Assembly: GCA_026416815.1 (NCBI GenBank)
Contig: JAOAEJ010000013.1
Span: 1 to 64,000 of the forward strand
Length of the DNA stretch: 64,000 bases
Direction of reading: 5' to 3'
DNA from: Clostridia bacterium
Lineage (GTDB): Bacteria > Bacillota > Clostridia > Acetivibrionales > DSM-2933
A program made the translations under genes and the position numbers. The notes beneath the pieces were generated by a model that worked only from the letters and a program-made list of their open reading frames with translations, did not search any database and was not told where the DNA came from. Below are positions 38,801-47,104 of the stretch, in pieces; the first letter of the stretch is position 1, and every line of letters starts with the position of its first letter.

Positions 38801-41800
38801 AATGAAATTACAGTTGCTGAATTAAAGGAATATTTATCAAGGAACCTACCGGATTATATGATACCTTCATATTTTATAATTCTAGACAAAATGCCACTCT
38901 CACACAATGGAAAGCTGGACAGGAAGGCACTGCCCGAGCCTGAAAATATTATCAAAACAGGTGCAGAGTTTGAAGCGCCTACCAATATTACCGAAGAAAA
39001 ATTGATATCTATATGGCAGGAAACGCTTGGATTAGAAGGAATCGGTTTAAACCATAATTTCTTTGATATTGGCGGACATTCGTTAAAAGCTGCTGTTCTT
39101 GTTTCGAAAATACATAAGGAACTAAATGTGGAGGTACCTCTTGGAGAAGTGTTTAAAAAGCCTACAGTAAAGGTACTTGCCCAATATATACAAAAAGCTG
39201 GAAAGAGTAAGTTTTCAGAGATATTGCCTGTAGTGGAAAGGGAATATTATCCTGCGTCATCTGCACAAAAGAGATTGTATATACTGGATCAACTTGAAGG
39301 GACGGATATAGTATATAACATGCCGGGAACTGCAGCCATTGATGGAGAGGTTGATATAACGAAATTGAAAAAAGCATTAAGTCAAATGGTTCAGAGACAT
39401 GAAGCTTTACGGACATCCTTTGAAATGATAGATGAAGAAATCGTGCAACGGGTACAAGAGGACGCGGTATTAGAAATTACTTATACAGAAGCGGAGGAAG
39501 AACAGCTAGGTAATATATTAAGCGGATTTGTGCGCCGCTTTAATTTAGGGGAAGCACCACTTTTGAGAGTGGGGCTTGTAAAAACTGCTGAAAAGAAATT
39601 TGTGTTACTGGTTGATATGCACCATATCATATCTGACGGTATATCAATCGGTATATTTATACGTGAGATAAAAGACCTGTATTACGGAAAAGTATTGCCT
39701 CCACTTCAAATACAGTATAAGGACTTCACTGAATGGCAAAATGCATTATTCCAGAGTGATTATATAAAGCCTCGGGAGAAATACTGGCTTGATACCTTTG
39801 CTGGCGAAATCCCAGTGCTGAACATGCCTACTGACTACCCCCGTCCGTCAGAACAGAGTTTTGAGGGCAATAACATAACATTTATATCAGATAAAGAACT
39901 GGCCGGAAAATTAAATGCTATGGCCAGAGAGGCTGGCGCTACCATGTTTATGGTATTGTTGGCAGCTTATAACGTGCTGTTGTCAAGATATGCGGGGCAA
40001 GAGGATATTGTGATAGGGTCACCCGTAGCAGGAAGGTCTCATCCAGATTTGCAGGGCATAATAGGCGTTTTTGTAAATACTCTTGTTTTCAGGAACTTCC
40101 CAGATAGGAATAAAAAATTCAACGAATTTTTACATGAAGTTAAACAGAATGCTTTAAAAGCTTATGAAAACCAGGATTACCAGTTTGAAGAACTTGTCAA
40201 TAAACTGGATATTAAGAGGAACTTAAGTAGAAATCCTTTGTTTGATGCCGCTTTTATACTTCAAAACCATGAAGGTGCAGAAGGAATAATAAATTCAGCC
40301 TTTAAGAATAAAATATCAAAGTTCGATATTACATTGGAAGCAACAGAGACCGGTGGAATATTAAGTTTCAGGCTGGAATACTGCACAAGGCTTTTCAAGG
40401 AAGAAACAATACAGAGACTCTCAGGACATTACATAAACATATTAAAGGAGATTACGGCGAATCCAGAAGTCAAACTATCGGAAATCGATATGCTGTCGGA
40501 GGAAGAAAAGTCGCAGATACTTTTTGAATTCAATAATACAAAAGCATACTACCACAAAGAAAAAACAATTCAAGAAATGATTGAAGACCAGGTAGAAAAG
40601 ACCCCGGAAAATATTGCAGTTGTGTTTAAGGATAAACAGCTTACATACAAAGAGATGAATATAAGGGCAAACCAGCTTGCACGGGTGCTAAGAGAAAAAG
40701 GAATCAAGCCTGACAGCATAGTGGGTATAATGGTAGAGCGATCTATTGAAATGATTATCGGTATAATGGGAATATTGAAAGCAGGAGGCGCGTATTTGCC
40801 AATAAGCCCCGAATACCCGCAGGATAGGGTAAGATTTATGCTTGAAGACAGCTGTACGGGTATCCTTTTAACACATAAGGGATTTGCGCAGAATTTGGAC
40901 TTTCAAGGGGATATTATAAACCTTGATGAGGCAGGTCTTTGGAACGGTGACGGGTCAAACCTTGGAAGATTAAACTTACCCCAAAGCCTTGCATATGTTA
41001 TATATACATCAGGGTCTACCGGAAAGCCAAAAGGAGCAATGATAGAACATTATTCTGTAATAAACAGGATAAACTGGATGCATAAAAAATACCCTATAGA
41101 CTGCAGCGATACTATACTCCAGAAAACACCATTTACTTTTGATGTATCGGTGTGGGAATTATTCTGGTGGTCATTTGTGGGAGCAAGAGTATGTATGCTT
41201 GAGCCTGGAGGAGAAAAAGACCCTGAAGTTATTGCAGCAACCATAAAAAACTATAACGTGACAACAATGCACTTTGTGCCATCAATGCTTGGCATATTTC
41301 TACAACATTTAGAGGAAACAGGGGGCTATGAAAGGCTAACCGGATTAAGACAGGTATTTGCCAGCGGAGAAGCACTTACACTGCCGCAGGTATATAAATT
41401 TAACAAGCTTCTTTACCAAAGGAATGGGACGAAACTTAGCAACTTATATGGTCCGACAGAGGCAACTGTAGATGTATCGTACTTTGACTGTTCTACAGGT
41501 CAGGAAATTGAAGTAGTACCGATTGGAAAGCCAATAGACAATATAAAACTATATATAACTGACAAAGACAACAATTTATGTCCCGTGGGAGTACCAGGAG
41601 AGCTTTGCATCGCAGGAGACGGGTTGGCAAGAGGATACTTGAACAGGGCGGAGCTTACTGCTGAAAAATTTACACCAAATCCCTTTGAGACGGGCAAAAA
41701 AATGTACAAGACCGGTGACCTGACAAAATGGCTTAATAATGGAAATATTGAGTTCCTTGGAAGAATCGACCATCAGGTAAAGATCAGAGGTTTCAGGATA

Positions 41801-43627
41801 GAACTTGGGGAGATAGAAAGTCAATTGTTGAAGAATGGTTCAATAAAAGAGGCATTGGTATTATCAAGGGAAGATTCACAAGGTAATAAATACCTGTGTG
41901 CGTATGTAGTATCCGAAGAAGAAATTACAATAACAGAATTAAGGGAATACCTGTTAAGAGATTTACCGGACTATATGATACCTTCGTATTTTGTCCTGCT
42001 TGAAAATATGCCGTTGACAGTGAACGGAAAGGTTGACAGGGGCGCGCTGCCCGAACCTGGTGGAGTTATGAATACAGGAGTGGAATATGTTCCACCTGAA
42101 AATCCAATAGAAGAAAAGCTTGTAGATATATGGAGGGAACTTCTCAGAGTAGAAAGGATCGGGGTAAATGACAACTTCTTTGAAGTAGGGGGTCATTCAC
42201 TAAAAGCAGTAGCTCTTAAAGCAAGGATAGCTAAGGAATTCAATATAGATGTGACTTTGGATGATATATTCAGAGAACCGAGAATTAAAGGCCTTGCAAA
42301 ATGCATAGAGAATGGGGAATATAAAGGGTATTTATCCGTTAAGCCGGTTGAAGACAGGGAATATTACCCGGTATCTTTTGCACAAAATAAGTTAGTTATG
42401 TTGAATAGTATTGAAAATATAGAAACTGCATTTAATATGCCGGGAGGTATATTAATAGAAGGGAATATAGACATAAAGCGCGTGGAGGATGCATTTAGGG
42501 AGCTGGTAAACAGGCATGAAGCATTAAGGACTTCTTTTGAATTAAGAAACGGGGAACCAGTTCAAATTATACATAAAGAAGTTGATTTCCGGTTGGAGTA
42601 TCTGGAAAGTGAAGACGCACCGGAAGATGTATTTAAAAAATTTGTCAGGGTATTCGATTTAACTAAAGCTCCTTTACTACGGGCAGGCCTTTCGGAATTA
42701 TCTGATAAAAAGCACTTGCTGGTTTATGACATGCACCACCTGATATCCGACGGTACTTCAATAGCCATTTTGATAAAAGAATTCTTATTCCTTTACTATG
42801 GGCAGGATTTACCTGAAATTAAGGTGCGGTTCAGGGATTTTGTTGAATGGCAAAATAAACGGATTGAGTCAAATAAACTTAAAAAACAAGAAGCTTATTG
42901 GACAAATGTTTTTAAAGAAGGTTTCCCTTCAGTTAATATGCCGCTTGACTTTGAAAGAGGGGAAAAAACAAGGTATAGAACCAATACTTTATCATTAGTA
43001 ATTCCCGGTGAAGCAGCGGATAAAATAAAAGCATTTGCAAACAAGCAAAATTTGACCTTGAATATAGTATTTTTTACCCTATATGAGATTATTTTAAGTA
43101 AATACAGCGGGCAGGAAAATATTGTTGTAGGAACAGTAGTTGCAGGTAGAAACCATGAAGAGTTGGAAAACGTAATAGGTGAATTTTCCTATGCCTTGCC
43201 GGTAAAAATGGCTATCCGGGAGCAGGATGAGTTATGGGACATCTTGCAGCAAGCTAAAAAGGCCTTGATAGACGTATATGACAACCAGGAATATCCGTTT
43301 GAAAGAATAGTCAATAATCAAGAGATCTATAAGGAAACAATGCTGAATTTCCACAGCGAGGTTGAAGCAAAATTAAATTATGAATATGGCGGAGTAAAAT
43401 TTACTGGGTACGAATTCAGAAAAAATATAACAAACTTGGACTATAGAATGGATATTTTCTTAAACAGTGCAGAAATAAATAATACAGAAATAGTTTGTGC
43501 TTTGGAATATAACACCTCATTGTTTAAGGAAGATACCATGCAGACATTCTTGAAGAATTTTAATAGCCTTATAGAAGGAGTTTTGGAAAACCCGCATAAA
43601 AAAATTTCGGAAATAAACATGCCTTAA
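35825..43627 (+). CDS. NRPS 2: C-A(Ser)-PCP-C-A(Ser)-PCP-C
   Basis: A 2600-residue NRPS predicted to add two serines to the polyketide chain. The N-terminal helical docking pair (YIIGQVKTGKISKEKAFELL) fits the PKS 5 tail. C1 has HHIIADG (second His 228). A1 aligns to pocket code D-V-W-H-F-S-L-V-D-K, identical to the EntF serine code. PCP1 is GGHS, Ser1086. C2 has HHIISDG (His1267), A2 gives the same serine code, and PCP2 is GGHS, Ser2125. A final C domain (about 2175-2600) has HHLISDG, His2305. No epimerisation domain, no further A/PCP and no thioesterase follow. The last C domain must release the chain, use a free partner, or be the stump of a longer protein. A relic A domain lies just downstream and supports the stump view. 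Confidence 0.92.
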   Translation: MQKVDELNKYIIGQVKTGKISKEKAFELLKELNQSTAVSVFDSVIDEIVQKISQLEGKPEISEVLKYITLEELFSKIKERNYAEKSADNSYPPIRCIEEMEYYPLSSAQKRLFIINEISDVGTSYNLSEVLMLERSLDKNQLEDVFKSFIQKHESLRTSFKIIDGEPVQIVHKTVDFKVNYIKSEEQNAKELIKDLIQPFDLSKAPLLRLSLIQLPDDKQLLLLDIHHIIADGSSLSILQKEIQLLLSGSDTPAPKIQYKDFAVWQKKLLESEAIKKQEKYWLSVFSGEIPVLNMPTDYPRPYEQSFDGDRLKFKAEKELTTKLKKLTAETGTTLYIVLMAAYNILLYKYTGQEDIVVGFPIAGRQHAGLENIIGMFVNTLALRNYPVGNKTFKEFLQEVKHNALKAYENQDYQFEELIDKLDIHRDLSRNPLYDTIFVLQNHVKSGEGNNQLFENKTSKFDITLEALEVKGELSFELEYCTRLFKEETIQRLSGHYINILKEITANPIIKLEEIDMLLEEEKQQILVDFNNTKAHYPKEKLLHEVFEEQAGRVPNNIAVMFEDKKLTYRELNEKSNQLARILRSKGVKPDSIVGIMAERSFEMLVGILGTLKAGGAYLPISPDYPRDRIEYMLDDSRTTILLTHKDFEKVLGYPVDTIRLDDPDIYACEGSNLEKVNTSSNLAYVIYTSGSTGKPKGTMIEHYSVINRLNWMNKKYPLGHCGTILQKTPFTFDVSVWELFWWSFDGASVCMLEPGGEKDPGAIVNAVKKYKITTLHFVPSMLSVFLQYVDETGSWDELSDLRQVFASGEALTLQQVKKFNELLNKNNGTKLINLYGPTEATVDVSYFDCPSDKEIEVVPIGKPIDNIRLYIVYRNNMLCPIGVNGELCIAGDGLARGYLNRRELTLEKFVQAPFNAGERIYRTGDLARWMPNGNIEFIGRIDHQVKIRGFRIELGEVENQLLKHELINEAAVIVKEDNGGNKYLCAYIACSNEITVAELKEYLSRNLPDYMIPSYFIILDKMPLSHNGKLDRKALPEPENIIKTGAEFEAPTNITEEKLISIWQETLGLEGIGLNHNFFDIGGHSLKAAVLVSKIHKELNVEVPLGEVFKKPTVKVLAQYIQKAGKSKFSEILPVVEREYYPASSAQKRLYILDQLEGTDIVYNMPGTAAIDGEVDITKLKKALSQMVQRHEALRTSFEMIDEEIVQRVQEDAVLEITYTEAEEEQLGNILSGFVRRFNLGEAPLLRVGLVKTAEKKFVLLVDMHHIISDGISIGIFIREIKDLYYGKVLPPLQIQYKDFTEWQNALFQSDYIKPREKYWLDTFAGEIPVLNMPTDYPRPSEQSFEGNNITFISDKELAGKLNAMAREAGATMFMVLLAAYNVLLSRYAGQEDIVIGSPVAGRSHPDLQGIIGVFVNTLVFRNFPDRNKKFNEFLHEVKQNALKAYENQDYQFEELVNKLDIKRNLSRNPLFDAAFILQNHEGAEGIINSAFKNKISKFDITLEATETGGILSFRLEYCTRLFKEETIQRLSGHYINILKEITANPEVKLSEIDMLSEEEKSQILFEFNNTKAYYHKEKTIQEMIEDQVEKTPENIAVVFKDKQLTYKEMNIRANQLARVLREKGIKPDSIVGIMVERSIEMIIGIMGILKAGGAYLPISPEYPQDRVRFMLEDSCTGILLTHKGFAQNLDFQGDIINLDEAGLWNGDGSNLGRLNLPQSLAYVIYTSGSTGKPKGAMIEHYSVINRINWMHKKYPIDCSDTILQKTPFTFDVSVWELFWWSFVGARVCMLEPGGEKDPEVIAATIKNYNVTTMHFVPSMLGIFLQHLEETGGYERLTGLRQVFASGEALTLPQVYKFNKLLYQRNGTKLSNLYGPTEATVDVSYFDCSTGQEIEVVPIGKPIDNIKLYITDKDNNLCPVGVPGELCIAGDGLARGYLNRAELTAEKFTPNPFETGKKMYKTGDLTKWLNNGNIEFLGRIDHQVKIRGFRIELGEIESQLLKNGSIKEALVLSREDSQGNKYLCAYVVSEEEITITELREYLLRDLPDYMIPSYFVLLENMPLTVNGKVDRGALPEPGGVMNTGVEYVPPENPIEEKLVDIWRELLRVERIGVNDNFFEVGGHSLKAVALKARIAKEFNIDVTLDDIFREPRIKGLAKCIENGEYKGYLSVKPVEDREYYPVSFAQNKLVMLNSIENIETAFNMPGGILIEGNIDIKRVEDAFRELVNRHEALRTSFELRNGEPVQIIHKEVDFRLEYLESEDAPEDVFKKFVRVFDLTKAPLLRAGLSELSDKKHLLVYDMHHLISDGTSIAILIKEFLFLYYGQDLPEIKVRFRDFVEWQNKRIESNKLKKQEAYWTNVFKEGFPSVNMPLDFERGEKTRYRTNTLSLVIPGEAADKIKAFANKQNLTLNIVFFTLYEIILSKYSGQENIVVGTVVAGRNHEELENVIGEFSYALPVKMAIREQDELWDILQQAKKALIDVYDNQEYPFERIVNNQEIYKETMLNFHSEVEAKLNYEYGGVKFTGYEFRKNITNLDYRMDIFLNSAEINNTEIVCALEYNTSLFKEDTMQTFLKNFNSLIEGVLENPHKKISEINMP
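36016..36080 (+). repeat. 65-bp perfect repeat, copy 1 (inside NRPS 2 linker)
   Basis: These bases encode the linker KYITLEELFSKIKERNYAEK between the docking segment and the first C domain of NRPS 2. The same 65 bases recur without a mismatch at 43795-43859, about 7.8 kb downstream in the relic module. The identity across third codon positions points to a recent duplication or recombination. Confidence 0.9.
37257..37299 (+). repeat. 43-bp perfect repeat within the C domains of NRPS 2, copy 1
   Basis: Encodes the end of the first C domain (YCTRLFKEETIQ). The same 43 bases recur at 40374-40416 at the matching place of the second C domain, and the surrounding protein sequence is also closely alike. 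This suggests that the two serine modules arose by duplication or are kept alike by gene conversion. Confidence 0.8.
40374..40416 (+). repeat. 43-bp perfect repeat within the C domains of NRPS 2, copy 2
   Basis: Second copy, at the end of the second C domain, of the 43-base word found at 37257-37299. Both A domains of NRPS 2 also share the same pocket residues, so the whole C-A-PCP unit appears duplicated. Confidence 0.8.
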
Positions 43628-43661
43628 AAGAAAGAAGTTATAGATAACGCAATCTAAACTT

Positions 43662-43723
43662 AGTGATTTCCAGCTAGGAAAACACCTGTGGCAAGTGGTG
43701 ATTTCCTAGCTGAAAAAATCACT
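43662..43723 (+). terminator. Hairpin after the NRPS 2 stop codon
   Basis: A long imperfect hairpin 34 nt after the NRPS 2 stop. CAGCTAGGAAA (43671-43681) pairs with TTTCCTAGCTG (43702-43712), and outside this AGTGATTT (43662-43669) pairs with AAATCACT (43716-43723). Only a short T run (CTTTTAG) follows, so it could be a weak terminator, a processing site protecting the long mRNA, or a target for antitermination control. The position at the end of the biosynthetic operon favours a 3' end function. Confidence 0.5.
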
Positions 43724-43772
43724 TTTAGAGTGCGATATCTATAAAACATTAGGAGCCAATCCTTACTTATTA

Positions 43773-44309
43773 AATCTTTTATCCGGGTGGGGGGATTAAA
43801 ATACATAACATTAGAGGAGCTTTTTTCAAAAATAAAGGAAAGGAATTATGCAGAAAAAATAGAGTTCATTCGCGGCAAATCCATATTGGCCTTAACAACG
43901 ATATGTTTTGACATATTTGTACTGGAAACCCTCCTGTCGCTTGCGGGAGGACTAAGGGTAGTAATAGCAACAGAAGAACAGCAAAAAGACACCAGGGCTT
44001 TAAGAGAAGTTATACATAAAAACAACATCGACATGCTGCAAATGACTCCTTCAAGATTACAGTTATTGATGAGTGACGGAGAAGGCTTATCATGTCTTGA
44101 AAATATTAAAGAAATAAATGATAGGCGGTGAAGCTTTCCCAGTAACACTTCTCAATGAATTAAGGGATGTAACAAAAAGCTATAGAATTTCTGGAATCAA
44201 AAAAGATAGATATGGAAGTAAAAGGAGTACCACGTACCATTTCAACTGGATGTTTTCTGAACAGAAAAGTTTGTTTTTCAGATTACGTGGGATTTTAAAA
44301 AACAATTAA
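43773..44309 (+). pseudogene. Relic of a PKS end / NRPS start junction and a glycine-type A domain
   Basis: A decayed assembly-line fragment. Bases 43773-43799 read NLLSGWGD-stop, matching the DLLSVWRD-stop end of PKS 5. They are followed at 43795-43859 by a perfect copy of the NRPS 2 linker, so about 200 bp of docking-domain coding sequence is missing at an ATTAAAATA word. The frame then jumps into the core of an A domain (43864 on): LTTICFDIFVLETL, then DMLQMTPSR. A one-base shift near 44115 moves the reading into IGGEAFP and the trail ends by 44310. The visible pocket residues D-I-L-Q-x-G match the glycine-type A domain of NRPS 1. No start, PCP or complete domain remains, so it is not functional. 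Confidence 0.85.
43795..43859 (+). repeat. 65-bp perfect repeat, copy 2 (in relic module)
   Basis: Second copy of the NRPS 2 linker sequence found at 36016-36080. Here it is fused on its left to a copy of the PKS 5 3' end and on its right to A-domain sequence, which marks two recombination joints. Confidence 0.9.
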
Positions 44310-44462
44310 TCTATGACATATCATTAAAGTACATTTTTTGATAAAATATACTTATGAATAATTGTTTAATATTATTAGCCAATAAATCTACGAGCCACAA
44401 CGCTTAAGTTTTATTCCTTTTGATATGCATAATGCTCATTTTACATTTATGGGGTAATTGTT

Positions 44463-46244
44463 ATGGAATTTACATTTTCAAGGCCTGTATTTTTATTGCC
44501 TTTGATTTCTACAATATCTATATTAATAGTTATCATTGTATTTTTATTAAAGGGGAAAAAAACAGTATTATTATCAAGCTGTATAATCCTTCAGATTTTT
44601 ACGTTCCTTTGGACCTTTGGGCAGACAATACAGTATATATCTGCCAATGGTAAGTTTACTTGGATTACATTAATTCCTATCCATACCTCTGTTAATTATT
44701 TGCCTTTAGCCTGGTTGATCTTTAGCTATTTATATACTAGAAAGGGGAGTGGTTATCATATAAAAAAAATGCTGCCCTTATTTATTGCACCCACCGTTTC
44801 ATACATTTTATTTTTGACGAGCGGCTACCATCATGTATATTTCGAGTTTTTCCGTTATGATTCAAAAAATGCCATTTATGTTGAATATGGAACATATTTT
44901 TGGTTTTCAATTATTATTTCATATTGCTATGTTGCTGCCGGTATGGTTATGCTGGTGAATTATTCGGTAAAATACTCGGGAGTGGCTAGAAAACAAGCGG
45001 TAATCCTTGTTTTTGCCCCATTGGTTTCTTTTGCCGCATCCACAACAAATGCAATTTACATATTTATTACAAATACGAGAGCACCGCAATTCTTTGATTT
45101 GACTCCAACTTTTTTCACAATCACTATGGTACTGTTTTCCATAGCTGCTTTCAGGTACCAGCTTTTAGATATAACCCCCATAGCATTGGAAAAAATATTT
45201 GAAAATTTGAAAGAATCTATTCTTGTTATTGATTCCAATAATGGAATAACAAATTTTAACCATTCTATAATAAAAAATTTTGGTGCCGTTTATAGTGGAG
45301 ACGATATAAAAATGTTTACCGATAATTTAAGAAGCTGTATCGGAAGAAGTGAAGATACCGAAGTGGTTTTACGGTTAATTGAATCTTCTAATGTAATCGA
45401 TTTGGAAAGTGGGGAATTAAATCTTACAAATCCGGATTTTAAAACTTTTAATTTAAACATACAGAGCCTTCAGGATAAAAAAGGAAGGTACCAGGGAAGA
45501 ATTATTACATTCAATGATGTTTCAGAGTATAAGAAACTTTTGACAGAGTTAAATATAAAAAATACAGAACTTTCAGATATAAACAAGCAGTTGGAAGACC
45601 ATTTGAAGACTGTTGAAGAATTGGCTATAGCAAAGGAAAGAAACCGGGTAGCAAGAGAGGTTCACGATACTCTTGGGCATACCCTAACCCTACTAATAAT
45701 GTTAATGAAGGCTTGTAGAATCGAATGTGATAGTAATCTAGAGGAAACAAAAATAAAACTCTCTGAGGGTATTCAAATAGCCCAGGAAGGATTACAGGAA
45801 CTGCGGCATTCTATTTCAAGCCTTTTTTCAGAAGACATGCAAAATCAAAATATTATCGAAGGTATCGGTGGTTTGGTTGATGCATCCAGGAATTTAGGTA
45901 TAAAAATCGATTATACGGTTTTTGGACAGGAATATTGTAATAATATTTCAATATCAAGAAATTCATTAAAAGTTTCTGATACCCTATATAAGATTTGTAA
46001 AGAAGCGATAACCAATTCGTTGCGTCATGGAAGTCCAACTCAGATAAATATAATTCTTAGGTTTACAGAGGATAGAATAAAGCTTTTTATCGTTGATAAC
46101 GGCAGAGGTTGTAATAATATCGTTAAAGGCTACGGATTAATTGGTATGGAAAATAGGGCAAAAGAACTTAATGGCGAATTTACATGCGGTTCAGACGGGG
46201 AAAGCGGTTTTAATATCCGTGTAGAATTGCCAATAGGAGGTTAG
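44463..46244 (+). CDS. 7TM sensor histidine kinase (NarL-type partner)
   Basis: A 593-residue membrane sensor kinase. Seven hydrophobic stretches lie in the first about 235 residues, like the his_kinase_N 7TM input region. A PAS-like segment (about 245-360) and a short coiled segment follow. The HisKA_3 dimerisation box contains the phospho-acceptor His401 in REVHDTLGH, and the ATPase domain has EAITNSLRH (N box), DNGRGC and GLIGMENRA. The response regulator follows after three bases. Placed between two PKS regions and next to loaP, the pair probably controls one or both in response to an unknown signal. Start ATG 44463 follows a GGGG run. The 150 bp upstream are AT-rich with no convincing promoter. 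Confidence 0.92.
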   Translation: MEFTFSRPVFLLPLISTISILIVIIVFLLKGKKTVLLSSCIILQIFTFLWTFGQTIQYISANGKFTWITLIPIHTSVNYLPLAWLIFSYLYTRKGSGYHIKKMLPLFIAPTVSYILFLTSGYHHVYFEFFRYDSKNAIYVEYGTYFWFSIIISYCYVAAGMVMLVNYSVKYSGVARKQAVILVFAPLVSFAASTTNAIYIFITNTRAPQFFDLTPTFFTITMVLFSIAAFRYQLLDITPIALEKIFENLKESILVIDSNNGITNFNHSIIKNFGAVYSGDDIKMFTDNLRSCIGRSEDTEVVLRLIESSNVIDLESGELNLTNPDFKTFNLNIQSLQDKKGRYQGRIITFNDVSEYKKLLTELNIKNTELSDINKQLEDHLKTVEELAIAKERNRVAREVHDTLGHTLTLLIMLMKACRIECDSNLEETKIKLSEGIQIAQEGLQELRHSISSLFSEDMQNQNIIEGIGGLVDASRNLGIKIDYTVFGQEYCNNISISRNSLKVSDTLYKICKEAITNSLRHGSPTQINIILRFTEDRIKLFIVDNGRGCNNIVKGYGLIGMENRAKELNGEFTCGSDGESGFNIRVELPIGG

Positions 46245-46247
46245 ATC

Positions 46248-46898
46248 GTGATAAGGGTTTTAATTGTCGATGATAGTGCAATACTAAGGAATGCTCTTAA
46301 AACAATTGTTGAGCAGGACAAGGAAATAAAGGTTGTCGGCCTTGCTTCAAATGGCAAAGAAGCTGTATCAATATGTGAAAGCATTTCGCCGGATATTGTT
46401 TTAATGGATATCCGCATGCCTTTATTAAATGGCGTAGAAGGAACAAAGATTATAAAAAGTAAAAATAATGCTATTAAAGTTTTAATTCTGACTACATTTG
46501 ATGATCATGAGTATATCTCGGAAGCCATAAATAGTGGTGCGGACGGTTATGTACTAAAAGATATCCGTGATGAAGACCTAATCACAGCAATAAAAAGCAC
46601 AATCAATGGTTTTAGCATTTTACAGCATAGTGTTTTTAAAAGCCTCAAAATTAATCAATCCGTTCAAAATGAAAAAAGGAATAAATATGAAATAATCAAT
46701 GAAGAGTATAACTTAACTTCCAGAGAACAAGAAATAATAAAATTAATTGTTGATGGTTGTTCAAATAAAGAAATAGCATCCTGCTTGAACATAGCCGAAG
46801 GTACTGTAAGAAATATCATTTCAAATATCTTGCTTAAACTAGATTTAAGTGACAGGACACAATTGGCAGTGTTTGCAATCAAGAGTAATCTAGTATAA
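46248..46898 (+). CDS. LuxR/NarL-family response regulator
   Basis: A 216-residue DNA-binding response regulator. The receiver domain has Asp8/Asp9, the phospho-acceptor Asp54 in LMDIRMP and Lys in YVLKD. The C-terminal GerE-type helix-turn-helix (about 150-210) reads LTSREQEIIKLIVDGCSNKE followed by IAEGTVRNIISNIL. It starts with GTG three bases after the kinase stop behind AGGAGG. It is expected to be phosphorylated by the upstream kinase and to switch transcription of nearby biosynthesis or loaP genes; targets are not visible. Confidence 0.93.
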   Translation: MIRVLIVDDSAILRNALKTIVEQDKEIKVVGLASNGKEAVSICESISPDIVLMDIRMPLLNGVEGTKIIKSKNNAIKVLILTTFDDHEYISEAINSGADGYVLKDIRDEDLITAIKSTINGFSILQHSVFKSLKINQSVQNEKRNKYEIINEEYNLTSREQEIIKLIVDGCSNKEIASCLNIAEGTVRNIISNILLKLDLSDRTQLAVFAIKSNLV

Positions 46899-46914
46899 GA
46901 GTGTAAATAATTTT

Positions 46915-47100
46915 GTGGTACGACCGGGAAAGGTCATGTAGTTTATCAGGCGGAAACACCGCCTGGTAAACCTAGAGCCAAGGAACCAGTAGCGAGTCTT
47001 GGAGCATTGCAAGTGATAGTAATGTTTAGTCTTACAGTAATTACTAAAGCTTATGCAAAAGTCATCAACGCTACAGAATATTTCAGTTAATAATTGTTGC
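46915..47100 (+). ncRNA. Structured RNA, possibly a 5' fragment of a group II intron
   Basis: No protein fits here, but RNA structure is dense. GACC/GGTC pair at 46922-46935. A 13-bp stem runs from 46941-46953 to 46959-46971 (GTTTATCAGGCGG with CCGCCTGGTAAAC, one G-U pair). CCAAG (46978-46982) pairs with CTTGG (46998-47002). The wording GGTCATGTAGTTTATC and GCCAAGGAACCAGTAGCGAG recalls domain I of bacterial group II introns such as Ll.LtrB. No reverse transcriptase and no domain V are seen, so it would be a fragment. It may instead be a separate small RNA ending at the terminator at 47105-47170. Confidence 0.4.
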
Positions 47101-47104
47101 ATAT

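Noticed and set aside
580..43627. Epimerisation, oxidoreductase or thioesterase domains in the NRPS proteins
   Set aside because: I looked for a GxSxG TE motif after the last C domain and for E domains after the PCPs; neither is present.
43787..44131. Open frame of 114 codons starting GTG
   Set aside because: It reads from a copied linker straight into the middle of an A domain and ends at a frameshift; it is part of the relic module, not a gene.
44420..44653. 77-codon open frame before the sensor kinase
   Set aside because: It overlaps the start of the well-supported kinase gene in another frame and has no ribosome binding site or recognisable motif.
46890..47102. Minus-strand 70-codon frame over the structured RNA
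   Set aside because: It lies opposite the stems of the RNA element and shows no protein-family features.
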